From contig JAPKHC010000003.1 of assembly GCA_026647215.1 (NCBI GenBank), forward strand, positions 62,001 to 126,000: a stretch of 64,000 nucleotides of DNA, in the 5' to 3' direction. The notes under the pieces were generated by a model. It worked only from the letters and a program-made list of their open reading frames with translations. It had not been told where the DNA came from and ran no database searches. The stretch's first letter is position 1, and the number at the start of each line of letters is the position of its first letter. This document shows positions 45,681 through 54,850 of this stretch, piece after piece. Both the position numbers and the translations under genes were made by a program. Source of the DNA: F1-120-MAGs118 sp013360535 (GTDB taxonomy: Bacteria > Planctomycetota > UBA1135 > GCA-002686595).

Positions 45681-47080
45681 CGCCCGCCTCCTGCGCTCGC
45701 CGGACCCGTGCCGGCTTCCTCGAGCCAGCGCCGAATCTGCGCGAGCACTGCAGGATCCTCGCTGGTTTCCCACGCTGCCGGCCGGCCCGCGCTTTCCCAG
45801 CGCACGAGCTGCACGAGCGCCTCGAGCTCCTCGGGCGTGCCCGCGAACGGCGGCATGAAGCCCTTCGTCCACTGCAGCTTCGCGACGTTCATTCGCTGCT
45901 GGTCGAGCGTCCACGCGCCCATCAGGTGCTCGAGCGCGTTGACGCCCGACATGGTGTGGCAGATCGCGCACTGGTTGCGGAACGTGAGCGCACCCTTCAC
46001 GAGCTGCTCGCTCGGATACTGCGCCGCGTCGCGCAGCGGATACGGATCACCGCTCGTGCAGCCCTCGACACGCAGGCGCGCGACGTCGTCGGAACGGATC
46101 GAGTTCGAGTACAGCACCTCGCGGATCGTGTAGGGCTTGCGCGCGCCCTCGCGCACGAACTCGCCGCCTGCCGTCGCCCCGAACGCGAGCGCGAGCAGCA
46201 GCGTCGCCGTCGCGCCGTTGATGAAGAGCCGCTGCTTCCACAGGCCGAGCACGACGTAGCCGCCGATCAGTGCGCTCGCCCCGATCGTGAGGTTGAGGAA
46301 CAGCGTCATCGCCACGCTCGCGCCCGTCACCCACGCGCGACTGTCCTCGGGGAACGCGCCGAGAAACCACGCGCCGACGAGCGGCATCACGACCACGGGC
46401 AGCATGAAGCGCGCGGAGTGGTGCACGAGCCGCCGCCGGTCCTCGCGCTCGAGCTCGCCCATCGTGTTGACGATCACCGCCATCACGAGCCCGGCAATGA
46501 CGCCGCAGGCGATCGTGCGGTACACGAGGCTCGGCCAGAACGTCGCGTTGAAGAAACCGGCCCAAAGATCGTGCGTCGCGACCCATTCGCCGGGCGTCAG
46601 CTGCCACGAGAGGATGCCGTTGATCCAGAAGAGCGAGCCCCAGCCCGCGATCGAGTACGTGACGAGCAACGCGAGCCGCGTGCGGTCGTCGAGGCGCTTG
46701 CCGTAGCGGTAGAACGCGTAACCCGCGAGCACCTCGACCCAGAAGAACAGCCACTCCGTCGCCCAGACCCAATGGAACTCGCTCACCATCACGCCGATGG
46801 TCGCGGGCGAGATCTGGATGCTCGTGAACCACATCGCGACGCCGGTGATCGCGCCGGTGACGAAGCTCACCAGCACGAGCCAACGGAAGTAGCTGTCGAG
46901 AACGAGGCGCGCCTTCGGCTCGCGGCCGTGCATCGCGAGCCACTGGAAGTACGCCATCAGCATCCCGCCGCCGATCGCGAACTGCGCGAGGAAGACGTGG
47001 AAGATGCCGAGCCCGCCGATCACGAGCCCCTTCATCAGGGGCCCGAAGTCGTTGACGGGGAAACTGGCGGGATCGTTCAT
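45677..47080 (-). CDS. Cytochrome bd-like subunit I fused to a monoheme cytochrome c domain
   Basis: 467 aa from ATG 47080. Residues about 1-330 have nine or so transmembrane segments with a CydA-like pattern: His near the first helix (LGIFHVFLAQFAIGGG), Glu/His-rich SEFHWVWATEWLFFWVEV and HHSARFMLPVVVMPLVG. The long quinone (Q) loop with GRQPW is not seen. A C-terminal periplasmic domain (about 350-450) contains one c-type heme site CAICH and a likely Met ligand in GFMPPF. This resembles divergent bd-like oxidases rather than classical quinol oxidases and may exchange electrons with cytochrome c. Translationally coupled to the next membrane gene. Confidence 0.82.
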   Translation of the reverse strand: MNDPASFPVNDFGPLMKGLVIGGLGIFHVFLAQFAIGGGMLMAYFQWLAMHGREPKARLVLDSYFRWLVLVSFVTGAITGVAMWFTSIQISPATIGVMVSEFHWVWATEWLFFWVEVLAGYAFYRYGKRLDDRTRLALLVTYSIAGWGSLFWINGILSWQLTPGEWVATHDLWAGFFNATFWPSLVYRTIACGVIAGLVMAVIVNTMGELEREDRRRLVHHSARFMLPVVVMPLVGAWFLGAFPEDSRAWVTGASVAMTLFLNLTIGASALIGGYVVLGLWKQRLFINGATATLLLALAFGATAGGEFVREGARKPYTIREVLYSNSIRSDDVARLRVEGCTSGDPYPLRDAAQYPSEQLVKGALTFRNQCAICHTMSGVNALEHLMGAWTLDQQRMNVAKLQWTKGFMPPFAGTPEELEALVQLVRWESAGRPAAWETSEDPAVLAQIRRWLEEAGTGPASAGGGR

Positions 47081-47097
47081 GGAGCTTGCGACGGGCG

Positions 47098-47103
47098 AGA
47101 CTA
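47098..47103 (-). promoter_or_regulatory. Candidate -10 element (TAGTCT) of the bd-like operon
   Basis: GC-TAGTCT lies 17 nt before the ATG at 47080, on the strand of the operon. Confidence 0.35.
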
Positions 47104-47217
47104 GCGAAGCCGCGTGGGCGTTCTCCACTCGCGCCCTGCCCTGTAGGGCCCATTGCGGGAATCCACAAGCTCGCCCAGTGTGGCGGAACAACTCCGCTCG
47201 CAACCGGAGATCGAGTC

Positions 47218-48828
47218 ATGAAGGTTGTCGCCATTCCCCTTGCAGCCCTGATTCTCGCGAGCACGTCCAGCGCCCAGAACTACGCCGGGCTGCACCAGCA
47301 ATCCCCCGACGGCCAGCCCTACGACCATTTCGGCGCCTCCGTCGCGCTCACTGACGGCCACGGCGTCATCGGCGTGCCCGACGACGATGTCAATGGTCTC
47401 GTCGACGCGGGCTCGGTGCGCATGCTCCGGCGCAACCCCGACCTCGCGTGGGCGACGACGGTGCAGATCGTCGCGCCGGTGCCGCAGGCGGGCGCGCACT
47501 TCGGCGCTGCGGTCGCGATCGACGGCGATCGGCTCGTCGTCGGCTCTCCCCAGGCCACCAACGGCTTCCTGCACTACTACCGCCGCGACGCGAGTGGTGC
47601 GTGGGTGCATGTGCAGACCTTCCAGAGCTTCGCGCAGCCCGACGATCTCCTCGGCACGAGCCTCGCACTGAAAGGCCGCACGCTGATCGCAGGTGCGCCG
47701 AAGTACGCGGCGCCGCAGATCCGCCCGTTCCGCTTGCAGGAGAATGGCCTGTGGGCGCAAGTGGCGCCTTCGATGAGCACCGGAAACGGCAGGCAGTTCG
47801 GGCGCTCGGTCGGAGTCGACGGGACGATCGTGATCACCGGCGCACCCGGCCGCTTCCTGACGCAGGAGCTCGGCCCCGGCATCGCGCTCATCCAGGAGGC
47901 GAGCGACGGAACGAACTGGAGTTTCGGCGACTGGATCGGCGCGCCCGGCCTCACCGGCGACGACGCCTACGGCTGGTCGGTCGCGATCTCCGGCACGCGC
48001 GTGATCGTCGGCGCTCCGGGTCGCGACCGCGGCGCCGACGTCGACGCGGGTGCCGCCTACATCCACGAGCGCGTCTCGAGCGGCAACTGGCAGCTCGTCG
48101 CGACGCTCGACCACCCGTACCTCCACGCCGGCGACCGCTTCGGAACTTCGGTCGCCCTGCACGGCAACGTCGCGCTCGTCGGCGCGCCCTTCGGCGACAC
48201 GTGGGGCGTGCCCGATTGCGGGCTGATGTACATGTACGTCCGCCAGCACGACGGCACGTGGGAGAGACGCGGCGCGTACGAGATCTCGTGGGCGGCGACC
48301 GGCGAGCAATACGGCGCCGCCGTCGCGCTCTTCGAAGGTGGCGCCTTCGCCGGAGCGCCGCGCCGCGTCAAGGCCGGCATGCCGGAGGCCGGAGGCACGA
48401 TGCTGTACTACACCGATGCGACCCACCCGACGCGCTCGTGCGCGGCGAGCGTGAACTCCACGGGCCGTGCGGCGCGACTCGACTGGGGCGGCTCGGTCTC
48501 CAAGGGCGTCTCCGACTTCCGGCTCGTCGTCACGGGCGCTCCCGCCAACCGTCTCGGCCTGCTCGCGATGGGCGCGAGCGCGATCAGCACGCCCTTCGGC
48601 GACGGCACGTTGTGCGTGGGTGCGCAGCTCCCCGGCTCGCCCGAGCCGTTGCAGCTCGACTCCGACGGCCGCGCGCTGCGTTGCTTCGACTTCTCGAACC
48701 CGCTCGGCCTCGACTCCGCCGTCACGACCGGCTCGACGTGGCGCTTTCAGGTGCTCTACCGCGACCCCGCGAGCGCCGGCGCCGGCTTCAACACGACCGA
48801 CATGCTCACCGCGACCTTCGCGCCCTGA
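47218..48828 (+). CDS. Secreted seven-repeat FG-GAP propeller protein with shared C-terminal domain
   Basis: 536 aa from ATG 47218, signal peptide IPLAALILASTSSAQ. Seven FG-GAP repeats are easy to see (FGASVAL, FGAAVAI, LGTSLAL, FGRSVGV, YGWSVAI, FGTSVAL, YGAAVAL), each followed by a G-(A/V/S)-P strand, as in a seven-bladed integrin-like propeller. The final ~130 residues (LCVGAQL, WRFQVLYRDPA, LTATFAP) belong to the C-terminal domain family also found in proteins ending at 9793, 42607 and 42626. Exported, probably surface-located. No enzymatic motif. Divergent from the bd-like operon. Confidence 0.85.
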   Translation: MKVVAIPLAALILASTSSAQNYAGLHQQSPDGQPYDHFGASVALTDGHGVIGVPDDDVNGLVDAGSVRMLRRNPDLAWATTVQIVAPVPQAGAHFGAAVAIDGDRLVVGSPQATNGFLHYYRRDASGAWVHVQTFQSFAQPDDLLGTSLALKGRTLIAGAPKYAAPQIRPFRLQENGLWAQVAPSMSTGNGRQFGRSVGVDGTIVITGAPGRFLTQELGPGIALIQEASDGTNWSFGDWIGAPGLTGDDAYGWSVAISGTRVIVGAPGRDRGADVDAGAAYIHERVSSGNWQLVATLDHPYLHAGDRFGTSVALHGNVALVGAPFGDTWGVPDCGLMYMYVRQHDGTWERRGAYEISWAATGEQYGAAVALFEGGAFAGAPRRVKAGMPEAGGTMLYYTDATHPTRSCAASVNSTGRAARLDWGGSVSKGVSDFRLVVTGAPANRLGLLAMGASAISTPFGDGTLCVGAQLPGSPEPLQLDSDGRALRCFDFSNPLGLDSAVTTGSTWRFQVLYRDPASAGAGFNTTDMLTATFAP

Positions 48829-48849
48829 GCGACCCCGACCGACGCGCGT

Positions 48850-50589
48850 TCACTCCTCGGCGGGCGCGCGCCGCTTGCGCTGGCCGACGCCGAACACGTC
48901 GAGGCGGTGCCCGGCCATGCTCAACGGACCGCGGTCCGCCCGCGCCGCGCCGTTCGCCTGACTCCAGAAGCCGATGCCGAGCGTCGTGGCGCCTTCGAGC
49001 TGGGACTTGGCCAGCGTCGCCGTCGCGATGTAGACGTCGCGGCCCTTCTCGTCGCCCACGGAGGACACCTTGAAGCTGCCCTGTCGCACGGGATTGCCGG
49101 AGGCATCCGAGATGTGCAGGAAGAGGTCTCGACGCGCCTCGGGCAGGCGTTCGTAAACGACCGTGAGCTCCAAGGAGTTGTCGTGGCGCTCGGTGACGAC
49201 ACCGAGCACACGCGCCTCGCCGGCGAAGGTGACATCGCGCAGGCGTGGCGTGCTGCGAGCCACGTGCGACTCCGCCAGTACCGCGCCACGGAGGCGCGAC
49301 ACGCGGCCGATGCCGACCGGCGTCAGGACCAGCACGGCGATCGAGCCGAACACCGTGACGTTGCGGAGGAAGGCAACTTGGCCGCGCGCGAGCGCCGGAA
49401 GCGCTTCCTTCCCGCGCTTCGTGAGCAGCTTCGAGAAGAAGTCGCGGAACGGAAGCTCGATCCCCTCGTGGAGCAACGCGGACGCCGCGAGGGTCATCGC
49501 GAGGCTCGCCAGCAGGCCGAGCTGCCAATCCGAGGTGATCGCGCCCCCGTAGCGCACGACCGCGAGCAGCACGATCGAGTGCACCATGTAGAACGCGTAG
49601 CTGATCTCGCCGAGGTAGACGCAGCCGGGAAGCGAAAGGGCGCGGGCGACAAGGCCACGGCTGCGCGCGAACACGACGATCACCGCCGTGAACGGCAGCG
49701 CGTAGGCCGGTCCGTGCACGAGGTACGTGCTGAGGACGCGGGTGCCGAGCGCCTGCTCGATCGTGTAGATCGTCGGCGTGTAGTTGATCGCCCAGAAGGC
49801 GCCGAACGCGAGCGCGAGCACGGCGACTTCGAGCAGCGTGTCGAGCGCTACGTTGCGCCGCGTGGCGCCGGCCACGGCGAACCAGCGCGCGGCGACGATG
49901 CCGGTCGTGAACTCGAACAGGCGCGTCGGCGGCGCGAAGTGGAACACGGTCCTGGCGCCCTCGAGCGCCGCGGGATCTTGCCGCACCCAGAATTCCGCGA
50001 CGGCGAGCGCGAGGACCGACCCGAGCGCGATCAACGCGTAGGCCTTGAGCAGCGCCTTGCGCGAGAGGAAGCACAGGAACGGGAAGAGCGCATAGAACAG
50101 GAACTCGACCGAGATGCTCCACGACACGCCGTTCAACTGGAGCACGCTCGTGAGGTCGGTCGACCAGGTCTGCAGGAGGAACGCCTGCTTGAGCGCCGAG
50201 AGCACCTCGGAGCCATCGGCCGGGAAGGTCCCCCGGCGCATGACGACCACGAACAGCACGAGCGTCGCGATGTGCACCGGCCAGATGCGGGCGAAGCGTG
50301 CGACGAAGAAGCCGCGCAACGACTCGCGCTTCAGCGATTCTCCGTAGACGTACGTCAGGATGAAGCCCGACAGCACGAAGAAGAACGCGACGGCGCAGCT
50401 CCCCAGCGAACCGAGCTTCCACGAGTCGATGTGGAATTTCTCGCGGGAGTGGAACAGGAACACGGCGAACGCGGCGACGAAACGCAGTCCCGTCAGGGCG
50501 TCCAGCATGCGAATGGGAGCTTTCGCTTGCACGGCTGGCACAAGTTTACGTGGTGGGTCGATCGGTTGGGGCTGCAATTGCGGTGACAT
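48850..50589 (-). CDS. OafA/YrhL-type membrane acyltransferase with C-terminal extension
   Basis: 579 aa from ATG 50589; an internal ATG at 50508 just before LDALTGLRFVAAFAVFLFH is the alternative. Acyltransferase-3 family: the N-terminal RF/H motif, FFVLSGFILTYVY, RFARIWPVHI and WSISVEFLFYALFPFL are present over about ten transmembrane helices (residues 28-400), transferring acyl groups (often acetyl) to exported glycans. The C-terminal ~150 residues form an extracytoplasmic beta-rich domain, perhaps binding the glycan substrate. Convergent with the FG-GAP gene, which suggests envelope work but not a shared operon. Confidence 0.9.
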   Translation of the reverse strand: MSPQLQPQPIDPPRKLVPAVQAKAPIRMLDALTGLRFVAAFAVFLFHSREKFHIDSWKLGSLGSCAVAFFFVLSGFILTYVYGESLKRESLRGFFVARFARIWPVHIATLVLFVVVMRRGTFPADGSEVLSALKQAFLLQTWSTDLTSVLQLNGVSWSISVEFLFYALFPFLCFLSRKALLKAYALIALGSVLALAVAEFWVRQDPAALEGARTVFHFAPPTRLFEFTTGIVAARWFAVAGATRRNVALDTLLEVAVLALAFGAFWAINYTPTIYTIEQALGTRVLSTYLVHGPAYALPFTAVIVVFARSRGLVARALSLPGCVYLGEISYAFYMVHSIVLLAVVRYGGAITSDWQLGLLASLAMTLAASALLHEGIELPFRDFFSKLLTKRGKEALPALARGQVAFLRNVTVFGSIAVLVLTPVGIGRVSRLRGAVLAESHVARSTPRLRDVTFAGEARVLGVVTERHDNSLELTVVYERLPEARRDLFLHISDASGNPVRQGSFKVSSVGDEKGRDVYIATATLAKSQLEGATTLGIGFWSQANGAARADRGPLSMAGHRLDVFGVGQRKRRAPAEE

Positions 50590-50729
50590 TCACGTCACGC
50601 GGCGGAGACGCAAGGCGGGCTCGTCATGTTCCGCGCAAGTGGAGATTTTTTTCGTTGGCTTCATCCCGGGTTCGAACCGAGCTTCGCCTTTGTGCGCAAG
50701 GCCACTCCGCCGCAACGGCCTCGCGCCGC

Positions 50730-53705
50730 TCAGCGCGTGGACCAATCGACTCGGCGTACCTCACCGGCGCGCAGCTCGAGGCTCAGCGTGGCGCCGTCCT
50801 CGCGCTCGAGCTGCAGCGCACCGGCCGGAGCCTTCGCGAAGCGCGCGCGCCCTTCGCGATCGCTGCGCGTGTGCACGGCGAGGTGAGCGTCTCCGGGCCA
50901 GTGGGCGTGCAAGCTGACGAGCTCGCCCGAGTGCGCGGCGCCGAGCTCGACTTCGAGCGTCGCCGTCGGCCAGTCGCGCTCGATCGCGAACGTCCCGCGC
51001 CAGCGTGCGACGGGCTCGCTGTACTCGTGCTCGTCGCCGCCTCGCGGCGCCCAGCGTGCGGCGAGCACCCAGTCGCCCTCGCGCGGCAGTTCGAGCTCGA
51101 AACGACCGTCGGGATCGAGCACGTCCGTGGCGCGCTGGGCGCCAAGGCGCGCTTCGACGCCCCAAGGGCCGACCGAGACTCCATCGAACTTCAGGGCGCC
51201 GCCCAGCCGCGTGCGACTGGCCTCGTCGATCCGCAGGTCGAATTGCGCCACTCGGCCCTCGACGACCGTGACGTCCCAGCGCGGCGCCGCGGGTCCGCCG
51301 GGAACGAGCTGCAGCGGCTCGAAGCCGAGCGCCTCGCGCGCGACTCGGCGCACCTGCCACTCGCCGGGTTCGAGGCCGCGGAACTCGAACGCTCCGGTGG
51401 TGTCGACGCGGAAGGTCGCGACCAGTCCATCCCCGCGCGACACACCGACCAGCGTGCCGGCCACGGGCTCCGCATCCCTGCGCACGACGTGACCGACGAG
51501 GGAACCGCCGAGCGGAAGTTCGAACGTGAGCTCGAGTCCTTCCTTCGCGCGCAGCGTGTACGGCCCGAGCGTGAGTGCAGCGCGCGTCGGGGATGCGGCG
51601 CGCACGAAGAAGGCCTGCCCCACGGGCGCCGCGAGCTCGAAGCTCCCATCCGGCGCCGTGCGGACCGAACGCCTCCCCGGCTCGACGGCGACCCGCGCCT
51701 GGAAAGGCTCGAAACCCGGCTCCCTTGCGCTGACGCTCCCGCGTGAAGGTTCGGCCGCGAGCAGGAGCTCGACGCGCGCGTCCTCCGCGCCCCGTCCTTC
51801 GATGTGCACGTGCCCGTGGACTCGCGGCGCGCTCGCCGGTCGCGCGAGCACCTGCGCCGGCGCCACGTCCGCACGGAACGGACCGAGCCGCTCGACGAGA
51901 CAGCCCGGCGCGTGCACGACGATCTCGAAGTCGCACCACGGCGCAACGTGACGTCCCGCGTTCCACTCGTCCGACTCGCGCGCGAGCGTGTCGCCGCGTT
52001 CGCTGTCGACGAGCTCGACCCGCGCGTCCGCAATCTCGCGCGCTTCCCCGTCGAGCACGAGCACCTCGAGCGGCCGCCACACTGCGAGCCGCAGCTCGAC
52101 CTCGTGATCGCCCGCGGCGAACGTCCCGAGCGCGACGGGCCTGTGGCGCCCGAGCGGATCCGCCGCTCCGACGTCGTAGCGCGAGCTGGGTTCGACCCAC
52201 AGGCGGAAGCGACCGAGCTCGTCCGCTGTCGTGCGGCGGGCCTTGGAGTGTCCGCGGAACAACGGTCGCCGCAGCGATTGCCGCGCGCACTCGACCAGCG
52301 CACCGGCGAGCGGCTGTCCTTGCGGATCGAGCACGCGCCCTTCGATGCAGCCACGGGCGTCGAGCGTGCGCAGCACGAGCGTTCCGGCGTCGGTCGCCTG
52401 TCCCTCGCGCACCGCGAGTTCGTCGGCCCACTCGACCTCGTGCCCCTCGGCGCCGTACCACAGGCGCACGTACCCCGCGCGCAGGCCATCGATGCGGAAC
52501 TGCCCACGCTCGTCCGCCGTCGCCAGCGGGACGTCGTCGGGCAGCATCGAGCCCATGTAGCGCGCTTCCTCGACCGGATGCGGCTCGAGGCCCGTCCAGC
52601 GCGAGCCGAGCACCTCGACGCGCACCCACGCGCCCTCGAGCGGGCGATGGTCGAGGTCGACGACGCGCCCTTCGAGCGCTCCGGCGCGCGCAAGCTGCAG
52701 TTTTCCGAACTCGAGCGTCCCATCGCGCGGCGCCACGAAGTCGAGGCTCTCGCGCACGAAACCGTCCGCCTCGAGTTCGAGTGCCAGATGCGACGTGCGC
52801 GGAACCTGCGGCGCAAGCGTGAGGTCGAGCTCGCCCTGCTCGTCCGCGCGTGCCTCGCACTCGTGCACGCGCGCCAGCACGTTCGGGATCGGCCAGCCGC
52901 GGGCATCGACGATCCGCGCGCGCAGGCGTCGACCTCCGAGCTCTGCGACAGGCGGCGCCTCCGCTTCGGGAGCGGCGCGAGTCGGCACGACATCGAGTTC
53001 CGGCGCGGATTCCGCGACCAGGGTCGGCGGCAGCGCGACGGCGCCGGCGTCGTGACGCTCGCCGCCTCGCACGGCGAACAGCAGCACGCCGATCCCGAGC
53101 GCGAGCATGCCCGCCAGCGCGAGCAGCGCTCCGAACGACCCGCTGGCGAGCGGCACTTCCGGTTCGCGGCACCAGCCCGCGAGCGCCGACAGCCACACCG
53201 TGCGGTCGCCGCCGTGGCGCCGGTCGAGCCGCTCGCGCAGCTGCTCGAGCCCGCGCTTGAGCCGCCACCGGATCGTGCCTTCGGGCGAACCCGTGCGGCG
53301 CGCGATCTCCACCGACGTCAGGCCAGCGTAGTAGTGGAGCACCACCGCCTCGCGGAAGGGCTCCTCGAGCGCGAGCACGTCGCTCGCGAGCGAGCGCTGC
53401 AGCTCGACGCGCTCGTAGGCGGCCTCGGTCGAGGTATCCGCCTCCTTGCGTGCCACCTGCTCCTCGCGGCGCGCCCGCGCGCCCTCCGAGCGCCGCCGCA
53501 TGCGCGCGAAGTTCTCGACCACCACGCGCAGCCATGGCCGCAGCGGCCGGTCGGCCTTCGGTGGCCGCTCGAGCGCCGCGACTAGCGCCTGCTGCGCGAC
53601 GTCCTCGGCCGCATCCGGGTCGCTGACGAGCGCCCGGGCCAGCCGCCGGACCCAGTCCGACTCCGCCAGCAGCTCCTCCACCGCGATCGCCCGTGCTTCA
53701 CCCAC
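50730..53705 (-). CDS. ECF sigma factor fused to a membrane anchor and exported regulatory-like domains
   Basis: 991 aa, GTG start at 53705. Residues about 10-75 are sigma-70 region 2 (DPDAAEDVAQQALVAALERP, LRPWLRVVVENFARMRRR). Residues about 105-165 are region 4 (LEEPFREAVVLHYYAGLTSV, then an HTH ending GTIRWRLKRGLEQLRERL). One transmembrane helix follows at about 191-212 (FGALLALAGMLALGIGVLLF). The remaining ~770 residues are extracytoplasmic, with several carboxypeptidase-regulatory-like/Ig-like beta repeats (patterns such as GRVVDLDHRPLEGAWVRVEV and GRVLDPQGQPLAGALVEC). The sigma part would be membrane-tethered and presumably released by proteolysis or acting as an in-place sensor. No separate anti-sigma gene is adjacent. 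Confidence 0.9.
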   Translation of the reverse strand: MGEARAIAVEELLAESDWVRRLARALVSDPDAAEDVAQQALVAALERPPKADRPLRPWLRVVVENFARMRRRSEGARARREEQVARKEADTSTEAAYERVELQRSLASDVLALEEPFREAVVLHYYAGLTSVEIARRTGSPEGTIRWRLKRGLEQLRERLDRRHGGDRTVWLSALAGWCREPEVPLASGSFGALLALAGMLALGIGVLLFAVRGGERHDAGAVALPPTLVAESAPELDVVPTRAAPEAEAPPVAELGGRRLRARIVDARGWPIPNVLARVHECEARADEQGELDLTLAPQVPRTSHLALELEADGFVRESLDFVAPRDGTLEFGKLQLARAGALEGRVVDLDHRPLEGAWVRVEVLGSRWTGLEPHPVEEARYMGSMLPDDVPLATADERGQFRIDGLRAGYVRLWYGAEGHEVEWADELAVREGQATDAGTLVLRTLDARGCIEGRVLDPQGQPLAGALVECARQSLRRPLFRGHSKARRTTADELGRFRLWVEPSSRYDVGAADPLGRHRPVALGTFAAGDHEVELRLAVWRPLEVLVLDGEAREIADARVELVDSERGDTLARESDEWNAGRHVAPWCDFEIVVHAPGCLVERLGPFRADVAPAQVLARPASAPRVHGHVHIEGRGAEDARVELLLAAEPSRGSVSAREPGFEPFQARVAVEPGRRSVRTAPDGSFELAAPVGQAFFVRAASPTRAALTLGPYTLRAKEGLELTFELPLGGSLVGHVVRRDAEPVAGTLVGVSRGDGLVATFRVDTTGAFEFRGLEPGEWQVRRVAREALGFEPLQLVPGGPAAPRWDVTVVEGRVAQFDLRIDEASRTRLGGALKFDGVSVGPWGVEARLGAQRATDVLDPDGRFELELPREGDWVLAARWAPRGGDEHEYSEPVARWRGTFAIERDWPTATLEVELGAAHSGELVSLHAHWPGDAHLAVHTRSDREGRARFAKAPAGALQLEREDGATLSLELRAGEVRRVDWSTR

Positions 53706-53967
53706 GCCCCCATCATGCCGCCGCCCTCCGCCGCGTTGGCGAATTCGCTGGATCCGCCCCTACCGCCGCGCCGCTCCGCCTCCGGTGTGCTCGATCGAGG
53801 CGCTTCGCAGGGCCTTCTTGCGAATACCATTTCGTGATCTAGTTGTCGTATATGAGCGCCTCGACGCCCCGCGACCCGATCGTGTCCCTGCCCGCTTCCG
53901 TCCCGCGGCGAACACCCCGTCCCGAGCAGGCTCCGGCCCCGATCACCGGAATCCGAGGGCGCCGCGC

Positions 53968-54520
53968 ATGAACGCGCAACTGCACGGGTCGCTCGCGCGC
54001 TACCGCCACCTCGAGCTGCTCGAGGCCGAGTCGATCCACATCTTCCGCGAGGTGGCCGCGACGGCGCAGAACCCGGTGATGCTGTTCTCGATCGGCAAGG
54101 ACTCGGGCGTGATGCTCGAGCTCGCGCGGCGCGCCTTCCATCCGGCGCCGATCCCGTTCCCGCTGCTGCACATCGACTGCCGCTGGGACTTTCGCGCCAT
54201 GTACCAGCTGCGGGACGAGCTCACCGGGCGCTACGGGCTGCGCATGCTCGTGCACGCGAGCGCGGCCGCCGACGATCCGGCCGTCAATCCGTTCGACCTG
54301 CCGAGCTCCGAGTTCACGCGGCTCACGCTGACCGAGTCGCTCAAGGAGGCGCTCTCGCGGCACGGCTTCGACGCCGCCTTCGGAGGCGGGCGCCGCGACC
54401 AGCGTGCGGGAGGTGCTCGCGGAGCTGCAGCGCTCGCGCACGTCCGAGCGTTCGGGCCGCGTGATCGACCGCGACGAGGACGCCGCGATGGAGCGCAAGA
54501 AGCGCGAAGGCTACTTCTGA
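53968..54520 (+). pseudogene. cysD: Sulfate adenylyltransferase subunit 2 with an internal deletion
   Basis: From ATG 53968 the frame reads as normal CysD for ~144 codons: LELLEAESIHIFREVAA, the PP-loop FSIGKDSGVMLELARRAF, LLHIDCRWDFRAMY and HGFDAAFGGGRRD. At about 54391-54400 the frame breaks. In the next frame (54398-54520) the exact CysD C-terminus appears (TSVREVLAELQ, RTSERSGRVIDRD, and the universal ending KKREGYF with TGA). About 110 central codons normally between these parts are missing. The junction GCCGCGAC fits both sides, suggesting a microhomology deletion. Read through, the first frame continues as Arg/Gly-rich nonsense. No cysN is adjacent. An assembly collapse is the alternative. 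Confidence 0.85.
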
Positions 54521-54529
54521 GGGTGCGAG

Positions 54530-54850
54530 CTACTGGCCGAGGCGGATCAGGTCGAGCACCTTGCGGTGGGCCTCGATCGGATGGCGCAGCATCCGGTCGG
54601 AGTGGATCCGGTAGCGATTGCGACGTCCTTCGCGGAGCGTCTCGAGATAACCCGACTCCGAGAGCTCGCCGATGATGCGCTGGACGGCGCGCTCGGTGAT
54701 GCCGACCCGGGCCGCGATCTCTCGCATGCGCAGGTCGGGCTCGCGCGCGAGCACGATCAGCACGTGCGCGTGGTTGGAGAGGAAGGTCCAGCCGGTCGTG
54801 GCCTGGGGGGAGCGCGCCGTGCGCGGGGCAGCACGAGTCGTTCGAGGCAT
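54530..54850 (-). CDS. Winged-helix (MarR-like) transcriptional regulator
   Basis: 106 aa from ATG 54850. A single winged-helix domain: NHAHVLIVLAREPDLRMREI, then the recognition helix ITERAVQRIIGELSESGYLE, and the wing REGRRNRYRI, followed by LRHPIEAHRKVLDLI. This matches a small regulator family common in actinobacteria. The first ~17 residues are Thr/Arg/Ala-rich and disordered. Its TACCAT element is 7 nt before the ATG. It is convergent with the broken cysD. Target genes unknown. Confidence 0.85.
   Translation of the reverse strand: MPRTTRAAPRTARSPQATTGWTFLSNHAHVLIVLAREPDLRMREIAARVGITERAVQRIIGELSESGYLETLREGRRNRYRIHSDRMLRHPIEAHRKVLDLIRLGQ

Noticed and set aside
53446..53967. N-terminal extension of cysD
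   Set aside because: The open frame upstream is antisense to the sigma-fusion gene and non-coding in character. CysD homology begins at the ATG at 53968.
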